Shown piece after piece: positions 7,284 through 13,516 of a stretch of 17,845 nucleotides of DNA. Both the position numbers and the translations under genes were made by a program. Below the pieces are notes generated by a model, which did no database searches, was not told the origin of the DNA, and worked only from the letters and a program-made list of their open reading frames with translations. Each line of letters starts with the position of its first letter. Within the stretch, counting starts at the first letter, position 1. The DNA comes from JAFGLY01 sp041309225 (GTDB lineage: Bacteria; Myxococcota_A; UBA796; JAFGLY01), in contig JBFYZZ010000170.1 of NCBI GenBank assembly GCA_041309225.1, positions 1 to 17,845 on the forward strand. The letters run 5' to 3'.

Positions 7284-7355
7284 ACACCTGTCCCTCGCAC
7301 AAACACGAGTCCTCCACTCGTGCAGGTGCTGTTCGAGTCCGTAGCACGCTGGTGA
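7242..7355 (+). CDS. Possible short ORF or gene-start fragment (37 aa)
   Basis: ATG 7242 has GGAGG 8 bases upstream and opens a 37-residue frame starting MHERASVRVRGLRR. The second repeat copy (ATG 16774, 22 residues) reads MHDRTSIRVRGLRR; the five base differences inside these 14 codons are either silent (two Arg codons) or conservative (E/D, A/T, V/I), which is how a coding start diverges. After that point the copies share nothing, so both may be truncated 5-prime ends of a longer gene rather than real peptides. Low confidence that a stable product is made. Confidence 0.25.
   Translation: MHERASVRVRGLRRTPVPRTNTSPPLVQVLFESVARW
7304..7322. other. Perfect 7 bp hairpin
   Basis: CACGAGT (7304-7310), loop CCTCC, ACTCGTG (7316-7322). 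A second, outer pairing CACCTG (7285-7290) / CAGGTG (7323-7328) would enclose it with a bulge. It sits just downstream of the leader repeat, and its role is unknown. No poly-T follows. Confidence 0.45.
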
Positions 7356-7383
7356 CCGGACCCGCGGCCTCCGGTTGGGGGGA

Positions 7384-7901
7384 TCAGGTCGGATCCCGCA
7401 GGCCTCGCCGGCCGTGCTGGATGACGAAGAAGACGTACAGGAACCCGAAGGTGACGGTGGGGACCGTGAAGAAGTCGGCGGCGGCGACGACGTCGCGGTG
7501 GGTGCGGAGGAAGGTCAACCAGTTCGCGCCCGCACCCGGGGGTCCAGGTCGCTTCGGCATGCAGTGGGACACGGTCCGCTCGGAGACGCGGAACCCGAGG
7601 TCGAGGAGTTCACCGTGGATGCGGGGTGCGCCCCAGGTGGGGTTCTCGACGGCCATCCTTCGGACGAGGTCTCGGCCCAGCGGGACCAGATGCGCACGAG
7701 GCCGACCCGGAAGGCGCGGTCGAGGACGGAGAACCTGGGCTTCGGGTTCTTGGAGGCGAGCAGTGCGAGTTGCTGGCGGAGGGCGAGGTTCTCGAGGACC
7801 AGGTTCGCGCGGGGGCGGAGGGCGGAGAAGAGGGCCATGAGCACGGCGGGGAGCATCGGAGGGAGGTGACCCGGTGACCAGGACCGCGTAAGGAAGAACA
7901 T
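7384..7901 (-). pseudogene. Remnant of integrase-core (DDE) transposase
   Basis: Two pieces in different frames align with a transposase common in Proteobacteria and Acidobacteria. The 5-prime piece (ATG 7901 to about 7690) reads FSALRPRANLVLENLALR, QQLALLASKNPKPRF and RIWSRW, the usual N-terminal DNA-binding segment. The frame then changes and resumes at about 7670 with GRDLVRRMAVENPTWGAPRI and continues to ADFFTVPTVTFGFLYVFFV before stopping at 7384. Missing are roughly 45 residues that normally join the two (the VKPxTVxxWHRxGFRxxWRWKSR part), and the C-terminal half with the second and third catalytic acids; only the first Asp (in ADFF) remains. It therefore cannot transpose. No terminal inverted repeats were recognised. 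It marks an old insertion in the accessory segment. Confidence 0.8.
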
Positions 7902-7978
7902 GGCTCCGTCAGCCCAGGATGGGTTTTAACGAAGGACAGGTCCGATCCACTCGCGGGTGTCGACGTCGTCCGCCGCGC

Positions 7979-8092
7979 CTACGCGGGCTTGATGGGCACC
8001 TTCTTCTCCGCCTTCCGGTCCTGCTTCTCCTTGGTCGTCAGCTTGGGCTTGTTCGTCTTGGCAGCCCTCTTCTTCTGCTCCTTGTTTGCCAT
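7979..8092 (-). CDS. Small Lys-rich protein (37 aa)
   Basis: A very short gene supported by an excellent ribosome site: AGGAGG, 5 bases, ATG at 8092. The protein MANKEQKKRAAKTNKPKLTT continues KEKQDRKAEKKVPIKPA, almost half Lys/Arg/Asp/Glu and no hydrophobic core, so it is probably disordered. A TTATAC hexamer about 20 bases upstream of the ATG could be a -10 element; I see no good -35. Lys-rich tails of this kind suggest binding to nucleic acid or the ribosome, but that is inference. It stands between a transposase remnant and an orphan gene on the same strand. It resembles the other small charged protein at 2444-2641 only in composition. Confidence 0.6.
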   Translation of the reverse strand: MANKEQKKRAAKTNKPKLTTKEKQDRKAEKKVPIKPA

Positions 8093-8187
8093 GGGAGCCT
8101 CCTGGCCTTGGTATAAGACGGGCTGGCGGATCACGCCGCCGGTCGCATCTGGGGAACGACCGAGGAAGCCGCTACCGTGGTCTCCGA

Positions 8188-8682
8188 TCAGGGCGGGTTC
8201 CCGTCCGCGAACCGGGCGTCCGTCCACGCGACGAGTGCCTCCAGGCGGTCCGGGCGTCCGTGGAGGTCGCTCACCGCGAGCCAGGGCTGGCCCCGGACCG
8301 CGAGTGCCCGGGCCACGGACTCGATTCGGTCTCCGTCCTGGGCCAACACCGCCCACAGCGTCAGCAGCACACCCAGTACGCACCAGCGCACGGGCCCCAC
8401 CTCGTCCGGCGGCCGGCTGTGTCGGGTCCTGCCCGTCGCCGGGTCCTTCCAACGCCGCTTCCAGACCACCTTCCGCACGAACCTCCCGCCCTGGACCAGT
8501 CGGATCGTCCGGAAGAACCAGCCGTGGGCGTGCCAGGTCGGCCCAGGCCGCTCCCCGTCGTACCGCAGGCTCCCGCCTGGCCGCCGCACGTACGGCTGCT
8601 CCACCAGGTCGCAGTACGCCAGGCTGGAGCGCACGAATTGCTGAATCGACGACCGGCTGGGAATCCAGGACACCCACTCCAT
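8188..8682 (-). CDS. Hypothetical Trp-rich protein
   Basis: A 164-residue frame from ATG 8682 with G/C-rich third positions typical of the genome and a protein-like composition (MEWVSWIPSRSSIQQFVRSS, WHAHGWFFRTIRLVQGG, KVVWKRRWKDPATG). One hydrophobic stretch, about residues 106-117 (VLGVLLTLWAVL), is short for a membrane helix. The last part (ARALAVRGQPWLAVSDLHG and EALVAWTDARFADG) looks like an amphipathic helical domain. I do not recognise the family. The ribosome site is weak (GGTGG close to the ATG), and competing frames cover the same DNA on the plus strand, but they have Ser/Arg/Pro-biased shadow composition. It is 95 bases upstream of the small Lys-rich gene on the same strand. Confidence 0.52.
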   Translation of the reverse strand: MEWVSWIPSRSSIQQFVRSSLAYCDLVEQPYVRRPGGSLRYDGERPGPTWHAHGWFFRTIRLVQGGRFVRKVVWKRRWKDPATGRTRHSRPPDEVGPVRWCVLGVLLTLWAVLAQDGDRIESVARALAVRGQPWLAVSDLHGRPDRLEALVAWTDARFADGNPP

Positions 8683-9251
8683 CCACCGCGCCAGCCCCGT
8701 CCCTCCTCCCCCGACCGGTAGCCGTCCGTGGGATGTGCTACCCCAGCCTGGGACGAAGGTGCCCTACATCGAGATGGGAGCGTGGGATGGGACACCTTGT
8801 GGGTGCCTGTCCCGGGGCTCGGCGGGTGCCGGCCGATACCGTTGGTCGGAAACGCGTGCCGCGAGTACCCGGAAGCCGTCATGCCGGAATGACGCCGGTA
8901 CGGCTCCCTGAGACGGCGTGACCCCCGCCAACGGGCAGGGACCGGGCACGTTTCAAGATTTGGAGGCGGCGGGAGTGGCGGGGAGGATCCGGGGACTCCC
9001 GAAAGAAGCGGCACACGTGGAGGACGCGCATCCTCGACGAGGTCGCCGACGAACTGGAGGCCGCACTCATTCGCGGTCCTGCCGCCTGGCTGCTGTGACG
9101 GCGAGGCGCTCACACCGCCCTCCCCCCGTCGCCGCTGGGCCAAGCCAGGTCGTCCCGAGCGGATCCGCCAGACGTGTTGTGGATGGCCTAAACCTCATCT
9201 GGCCGCAATAGTTCAGCGGCACAGTGAGGTATATGCTTTCGCTGGAGGCTC
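8683..9251. other. 569-base stretch without a convincing gene
   Basis: Only fragments are visible. GGGACA (8789-8794) and TGTCCC (8808-8813) form a loose hairpin. The 35 bp repeat is at 8961-8995. A short plus-strand frame around 9005-9098 ends with ILDEVADELEAALIRGPAAW and a stop, and has a protein-like look, but it has no start and no ribosome site. GGAGG at 9244-9248 precedes two ATGs (9252, 9255) that open the antitoxin remnant. The stretch reads as decayed accessory DNA. Confidence 0.5.
8961..8995 (+). repeat. 35 bp perfect direct repeat, copy 1
   Basis: TGGAGGCGGCGGGAGTGGCG and the next 15 bases are identical to 16428-16462, same orientation, 7.4 kb away. The flanks differ. The complement of the first part resembles the 3-prime end of tmRNA genes, but no tmRNA body is attached. 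It stands about 260 bases upstream of the decayed AbiE-like pair. Confidence 0.85.
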
Positions 9252-9564
9252 ATGATGGCCCGTCGCACCCATTCCCGAGCCCAGAGCCGAGCAGGCGTTC
9301 CTGGATGTCCTGCCACCGGCCGCTCGCGTCCGGTCAAGCGCCGATCACGGAGCGAACTTCGTCGTCGGTGACCGGGCCATCGAGGGTGGCCGGCTCATCC
9401 TGCAGCCGATGCCCACCCATGGCGTCCAGCGGCTCGCGACCGAGGCGGGCGGGCTACGGGTCGCGCCCTGGCCTCGCGTCTACGTGGACCTCTGCGCCAT
9501 CGGGGTCCGGGGAGAAGAGGCGGCGGAGCACCTGTTGGAGGTCGTGAATGCCCGAAGAGACTGA
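9252..9564 (+). pseudogene. AbiEi-like antitoxin remnant
   Basis: A ribosome site GGAGG (9244-9248) and ATG are kept, but the start frame (MMARRTHSRAQSRA) runs out of register with the recognisable part, which reads AEQAFLDVLPPAARVRSSAD, GGRLILQP and APWPRVYVDLCAIGVRGEEA, then ends AEHLLEVVNARRD. The RVYVDL-x-GVRGEEAAEHL ending is typical of AbiEi-family antitoxins, which are winged-helix repressors of about 200 or more residues. Only about 100 residues remain, so the DNA-binding part and the middle are largely lost, and a +1 shift near 9290 is needed. The frame stops at 9564, overlapping the toxin start (9548) by 17 bases, the coupling expected of a toxin-antitoxin operon. The family call rests on the C-terminal motif and on the neighbour. 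Confidence 0.5.
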
Positions 9565-10383
9565 ACGCAGCCGGGCCGCACGGCGCGCTGCGGAGCGGGC
9601 GCTCGTCCGTGTCGTCCACCACTACGGCGGTCGGCCGGAGTTCGTCGTGCTCGGTGGCCTCGTCCCGGAGCTGCTCTGCGCGGGGAGCGCCTTCCAGCAC
9701 GCGAGGACCGCCGACGTGGACGTGCAGGTCGACCTCGAGATCGTCTGTGGTTCAGTGCAGACGCGGCGACTCGAGCGAGCCCTGCTCAACGCCGAGTTCG
9801 AGCCCGACGGCGAGCGCGTCTGGCGCTGGAAGGCCGATGGTCCCGACAAAGGCACGGTGATCAAGTTCGAGCTCCTGGCCGACCTGGAGGACCAGGCGGA
9901 GGGTGCCCAGATCGTCTTCGACGAATGCGAGTCCCTCGGCGCCGCCAACCTCCGCGGGACCGGATTCGCGGCGAGGGACGTCCAGGTCCGCACCCTGTCC
10001 GCCAAAATCGGTGGGTCTGGCACAACGCCGAGGTGAACGTCACCGGGCTCGCGGGCTTCCTCCTCGCCAAGTGCGCCGCTGCCTGGTCCCGCCGGAAGCG
10101 GAAGGACTGGTACGACATCGCGTTCGTGCTCCTGCACAACGACCACGGCAGCCCCGAGGCCGCGACACGGCGGGTCCTCGACCTGTTCCGCGACGACCTG
10201 GACACCCTTGGCTCGGCGCTCGCCGACCTTCGGGCCAACTTTTCTGATCCCCGCGCCCAGGGCCCTGTGGCCTATGCCGATCAGGTGCTCGTCGATCACC
10301 CGGACGAGGAACGCGCCACGCTGCTGGCCGACGCGGTCCTCGCCGTGGAGACCTTCACCTCGATGCTGCTCGCCTGGGGATAG
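9548..10383 (+). pseudogene. AbiEii-like nucleotidyltransferase toxin, frameshifted
   Basis: The first frame (9548 to about 10007) gives MPEETERSRAARRAAERALV, then VLGGLVPELL and TADVDVQVD: the glycine turn (Gly36-Gly37) and the Asp56-x-Asp58 metal-binding pair of the MNT-like nucleotidyltransferase fold used by AbiEii toxins, which modify tRNA or another target and act in the cytoplasm. After LSAK the frame must drop by one base to continue NRWVWHNAEVNVTGLAGFLL, KDWYDIAFVLLHND and VETFTSMLLAWG to the TAG at 10381-10383. The break lies at an A4 run (10004-10007); one more A would restore a single 279-codon gene. Both halves keep normal codon use, so the lesion is recent or is a base-calling error. 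As written, the toxin stops at 10036 and lacks its C-terminal domain. Confidence 0.68.
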
Positions 10384-10399
10384 GCGACGTGTTCGGAGT

Positions 10400-11317
10400 T
10401 CACCCGCGGCTCGGGCCGGCCCCCCGCGCACCCGCACGGAGGCGACCGGGGAGCAGCGTCCCGTGCAGCACCCACGTCATCACCAGCCCCCACAGGAAGT
10501 TGGAACTGGCGGTCTCCATGAGGTGCGCCCACCGCACCTCGGGCGCCATCAGGGGGTTCGGGAGGAGGTGGACGTCGTTCTGGACCAGCGCCAGGAAGAG
10601 TCCGACGAGCACCGCGTCCACCCGGCGACGTCCCCCGCTCGTCCGGATCAACGGCGCCATCATGGCGATCCAGAGGAGCCCGCGCGCCGCCTCGAACGGC
10701 ACCACCCAGGGGTCGGCGGCGAACACGCCCGCCAGGTGGCAGAAGAAGCCGTCCCCCTGGAAGCCACCGTAGAACGCCCGCACCTCCGCGCTCTGATAGG
10801 CGACGAAGTACCCCGCGCCCCAGAAGAGCGCCGGGTAGACGAGGACGGACAGCACGGTCCAATCGACGACGGTGCGCCACCGGGGGACGGCCGGCGCGCG
10901 CCAGGCCGGACCCTCCACGCCTCCCCGCGCCCCGAAGGCGGCGATCACCGCGATCGGAAAGAGCAGGCAGAGCGGCAGCGTCATCGCCAGGAGCGAGGGC
11001 CCCATCCCGGCGGTCACGTTCGGCATGAACCAGAACGCCTCCAACTGGCTCGAGAAGGTCTTCACGCCGTAGAACGCCGCCGCGACCGCGAGCCAGCGTC
11101 GCCAGCCCCGCAGCCGGGTCCGCGAGACCCAGGCGCCCAGCAGGGCCGTGTCGATCGCGGCGCAGGCCAGCAGGCCGACGAGGGCCCGGCCCGCCTCCTC
11201 CTGTGGCGGCGACGCCCCGATCGGCACCGGGAACAGGGCGGTCCCGAGCATGAACAGCACGAGGTAGAGCGGGAGGAGGAGGGCACCCCGCCACGCGATG
11301 CGAAAAACGGCGTTCAT
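10400..11317 (-). CDS. Multi-pass membrane protein, MarR operon
   Basis: A 305-residue hydrophobic protein with about eight membrane segments (roughly 11-33, 44-64, 74-88, 106-130, 150-174, 209-224, 233-250, 272-290) joined by short Arg-rich loops, so it sits in the inner membrane. ATG 11317 overlaps the MarR stop (ATGA), implying translational coupling with the regulator. Recognisable stretches include PNVTAGMGPSLLAMTLPLCL and LALVQNDVHLLPNP, with conserved-looking Asn, Asp and His in the loops, but no transporter signature I can name. MarR regulators are often encoded with the efflux pump or membrane protein they control; a role in exporting or sensing a small molecule is inference. It converges on the AbiE remnant, with 16 bases between the stops. 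Confidence 0.75.
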   Translation of the reverse strand: MNAVFRIAWRGALLLPLYLVLFMLGTALFPVPIGASPPQEEAGRALVGLLACAAIDTALLGAWVSRTRLRGWRRWLAVAAAFYGVKTFSSQLEAFWFMPNVTAGMGPSLLAMTLPLCLLFPIAVIAAFGARGGVEGPAWRAPAVPRWRTVVDWTVLSVLVYPALFWGAGYFVAYQSAEVRAFYGGFQGDGFFCHLAGVFAADPWVVPFEAARGLLWIAMMAPLIRTSGGRRRVDAVLVGLFLALVQNDVHLLPNPLMAPEVRWAHLMETASSNFLWGLVMTWVLHGTLLPGRLRAGARGAGPSRG

Positions 11318-11769
11318 CGTTCCGGCTCCGAGGCTCGGGCCACGAGGGGTTCGAGGAGGCCGAGGGCGTCCCGGAGCGCGACCCGCGTCGGGGACGGGAG
11401 CGGGTCCAGCACCCGCCCGATCGCGCGCGTCGTGACCCGTCCGAAGTGCTCGATGGCCGCCCGCCCCTCCGGCGTGATCTCCACGAGGCGGGCCCGCCCG
11501 TCCGCCGGATCCGGGCGGGAACGGACCAGCCCGGCGCCCTCCAGGCGCTGGGCGAGTTCGGCCACCGCGGCGCGCGTCGTCCGCAGGCGGTCGGCGATCT
11601 CCACCCCCCGCAGCGGGCCGGGCAGGAGGGCGTGCACGAATCGGGCCTGCGTGGTGCTGATCGCCCCCTCGGCCCGCGTGGCGTCCTCGGCCACGCGCCC
11701 GAGGGCGGGGAGCAGGACCAGGAGCGCCAGCGCCGTCTCCTGGGAGAGCGGATCGGGATCGGACGCCAT
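11314..11769 (-). CDS. MarR family transcriptional regulator
   Basis: A 151-residue winged-helix regulator: N-terminal helix to about 30, STTQARFVHALL (38-49), helix-turn-helix GVEIADRLRTTRAAVAELAQ (55-74), LEGAGLVRSRPDPADGRARL (the wing, 76-95), then EITPEGRAAIEHFG and C-terminal dimerisation helices. MarR proteins bind palindromic operators as dimers and release them on binding small, often phenolic, ligands. ATG 11769 is preceded by GGAGG 6 bases upstream. A perfect 8 bp inverted repeat lies in its own promoter (11797-11818), so autoregulation is very likely. The stop overlaps the membrane protein start. The ligand is unknown. Confidence 0.92.
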   Translation of the reverse strand: MASDPDPLSQETALALLVLLPALGRVAEDATRAEGAISTTQARFVHALLPGPLRGVEIADRLRTTRAAVAELAQRLEGAGLVRSRPDPADGRARLVEITPEGRAAIEHFGRVTTRAIGRVLDPLPSPTRVALRDALGLLEPLVARASEPER

Positions 11770-11786
11770 GGGGCACCTCCGGGGTC

Positions 11787-11818
11787 TTTGTAAAGTACCT
11801 TGACTTTCATGTCAAGGT
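11787..11818 (-). promoter_or_regulatory. marR promoter with MarR-type operator
   Basis: On the minus strand TTGACA (11815-11810) and TACAAA (11792-11787) are 17 bases apart. ACCTTGAC (11797-11804) and GTCAAGGT (11811-11818) form a perfect 8 bp inverted repeat with a 6-base centre that covers the -35 and spacer. The size and place fit a MarR dimer site. The ribosome site GGAGG follows at 11780-11776. Confidence 0.75.
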
Positions 11819-11828
11819 CCCTGACAAA
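11800..11828 (+). promoter_or_regulatory. Possible divergent promoter sharing the MarR operator
   Basis: On the plus strand TTGACT (11800-11805) lies inside the left arm and centre of the same palindrome, and GACAAA (11823-11828) follows after 17 bases. The -10 match is weak. If used, transcription would start near 11835 and lead into the nitrilase-family lipoprotein gene at 11921. Confidence 0.4.
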
Positions 11829-11920
11829 AAACGGAGGACGTCTCCCGGCATCGCCCGCAGGGGCCGCCTCGAGCGCGCCGACGAATGCGTCCACGACGGG
11901 ATCGCGGTAGGATGAGCAGC

Positions 11921-12805
11921 ATGCCGTCCCCTCGGGCCCTGCTGCCGCTTCTCCTCCTCCCGGGCTGCGCGCTCATGGAGGACTGGGGCGACTACCAGTT
12001 CCTGTCGGGCCCGAACGGCTGGTCGGGCGACACCCGCTACGCCGACGCCGACGCCGACGTGCGGTTCGACGTGGCCACCACCGCCATCGAGGTGTCCCGG
12101 GATCCGGATGAGAACCGGACTCGAATCGTGGAGCGGATCGAGGAGATCGCCGACGCGCGCGCGGGCGTGGAGATCATCCTCTTCGGGGAGACCATCACGG
12201 GTTGGTACCGCGGCAGCACCGACGACGCCGAGAACTCCGCGTACCAGGAGACCGTGGCCGAGCCCGTGCCCGGGCCCACCACCGACGCGGTCGCGGATCT
12301 CGCCCGGGACCTCGGGCTCCACGTGGGATTCGGGATCGCCGAGGACGACGGGGACCTCTACAACGCCCTCGTCCTGGTCGACCCGGACGGCGAGATCGTC
12401 GCGGTCCACCGCAAGGTGCTGCCGGTCCACTCCGAGTACGTCGCGTCCCTCGACAATCCCTACACGGCGGGCGACGCCCCGACGGTGGTGGAGATCGACG
12501 GCGTGCCCTTCGGGCTCGTCATCTGCAACGACATGCACTCCCTCGAGGTCGCCGAGGCGTTCGCCGACGCGGGGGTACGGGTGGTGCTCTCGGCCCTCGC
12601 GGACACGGTCCCGGCCCCGGACGAGGGGGGGTGGAGCCCGATTCCGCCGATCTGGAACGCCTGGGTGGTGCAGGCCAACCGGTACGGCGAGGAGGGGGAT
12701 CTCACCTACCCGGGAGCCATCTCGATCCTCGACCCCGCGGGTTCGGTCCGCGCCGCCATGAACGGGGAAGGCTGGGTGGCCGCGTCGATCGGGGTGTACC
12801 GATGA
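11921..12805 (+). CDS. Nitrilase-superfamily (carbon-nitrogen hydrolase) lipoprotein
   Basis: A 294-residue protein starting MPSPRALLPLLLLPGCALME: lipobox LPGC with Cys16, so it is exported and lipid-anchored. The body is a complete nitrilase fold with the triad Glu90 (in ILFGETITG), Lys165 (VHRKVLP) and Cys202 (VICNDM), which cleaves amide or nitrile C-N bonds through a cysteine thioester. The Glu motif is FGE where most members have FPE. Families in the superfamily that act outside the cytoplasm (for example Lnt, or vanin-like amidases) set a precedent, but this one has no membrane helices like Lnt. The substrate is unknown. ATG 11921 has AGGA 8 bases upstream; ATG 11912 is the alternative. 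Its stop overlaps the next start (ATGA). It may share the MarR operator. Confidence 0.82.
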   Translation: MPSPRALLPLLLLPGCALMEDWGDYQFLSGPNGWSGDTRYADADADVRFDVATTAIEVSRDPDENRTRIVERIEEIADARAGVEIILFGETITGWYRGSTDDAENSAYQETVAEPVPGPTTDAVADLARDLGLHVGFGIAEDDGDLYNALVLVDPDGEIVAVHRKVLPVHSEYVASLDNPYTAGDAPTVVEIDGVPFGLVICNDMHSLEVAEAFADAGVRVVLSALADTVPAPDEGGWSPIPPIWNAWVVQANRYGEEGDLTYPGAISILDPAGSVRAAMNGEGWVAASIGVYR

Positions 12806-13404
12806 GCCCCGGCGCGCCCGCTCTGGCGCTGGCGGCCCTCCTCGTCGCCCCGGGCCCCGCGCGCGCGCAGCCCGAGCCTCCGGCGCCTCGCGGCTTCGTC
12901 GGCGTCAACCTCCTCGCGCCGCTCCCCGCGTTCCTGCCGGTGCCGCTCTCCACGCTCACCTCCGTGTTCTCGGGCCTCGAGACGGGCCTCGGGGTGAACG
13001 GGGGCGTGCCCGCCGGCCGCTGGACCCGCGTGGAGGGGCGTCTCGCTGCGGGCCCCAACAGCGACGCCGAGTGGCTCTTCCACCTCGGGGCGTGGGGGAC
13101 CATCCAACCCCTGGGCGCCCTCGGCCGGCGCCCGGAGAACCTGTACGTCGGCGCGGGCCTCCGCGCCTGGGACCTCCGGAACGGCCTCACGGACGTCGAT
13201 CGCTTCAACCTCGCCGCCGCCCTCGCCGTCGGGCACCGCTTCGACCTCGGACGGGCCTGGCTCGACCTGCGGGCCCAGGAGATCCTCGGGGTCTGCACCT
13301 GGACCTCCGATCCGCACACCGAGCCCGGGTTCGCCACGGTGGCCGACCCGTGGATGCCGAAGGTCCCCCTGATCACGCTCGACCTCGGGGTGGACGTGCG
13401 CTGA
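12802..13404 (+). CDS. Exported protein, probably small outer-membrane beta-barrel
   Basis: A 200-residue protein translationally coupled (ATGA) to the nitrilase-family lipoprotein. Residues 1-22 are a signal peptide (ALALAALLVAPGPARA, cleaved before QPEPP). The mature part alternates polar and apolar residues in short strands (GRWTRVEGRLAAG, EWLFHLGAWGTIQPL, NLYVGAGLRAWDLRNG, FNLAAALAVGHRFDLGRAW, LITLDLGVDVR) and ends close to an aromatic/charged strand, features of a small outer-membrane barrel of about eight strands. A single Cys is present (GVCTW). No named family is recognised. The overlap with the lipoprotein suggests they act together at the outer membrane. The export call is firm, barrel probable. 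Confidence 0.75.
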   Translation: MSPGAPALALAALLVAPGPARAQPEPPAPRGFVGVNLLAPLPAFLPVPLSTLTSVFSGLETGLGVNGGVPAGRWTRVEGRLAAGPNSDAEWLFHLGAWGTIQPLGALGRRPENLYVGAGLRAWDLRNGLTDVDRFNLAAALAVGHRFDLGRAWLDLRAQEILGVCTWTSDPHTEPGFATVADPWMPKVPLITLDLGVDVR

Positions 13405-13516
13405 GCGCCGGGTGACCGGGATCAGGCCTCCCACGGCGAGGTGGCGCCCGCGGTGGCATCCCAGGGGCCGCGTGGTGTCCGGACGGGGCACCCTCCTCCC
13501 TCTCCCAGGAGCTTCC

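Noticed and set aside
7919..8116. Leu-rich plus-strand small ORF
   Set aside because: It is the complement of the Lys-rich small gene, which has the ribosome site; Leu/Phe/Ser richness follows from reading Lys/Glu codons backwards.
8918..9211. 97-codon plus-strand frame through the 35 bp repeat
   Set aside because: No ribosome site, Arg/Ser/Pro-rich, and the repeat's second copy is not continued by similar coding sequence.
9990..10036. Programmed -1 ribosomal frameshift in the AbiEii-like toxin
   Set aside because: The site GCC-AAA-ATC does not fit the X-XXY-YYZ slippery pattern and I saw no downstream pseudoknot; a lost A in the A-run explains it more simply.
10296..11894. Long minus-strand frame of 532 codons over the MarR and membrane-protein genes
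   Set aside because: Frame-shifted shadow of two genes that show a winged helix and eight membrane segments in the correct frame with ATGA coupling.
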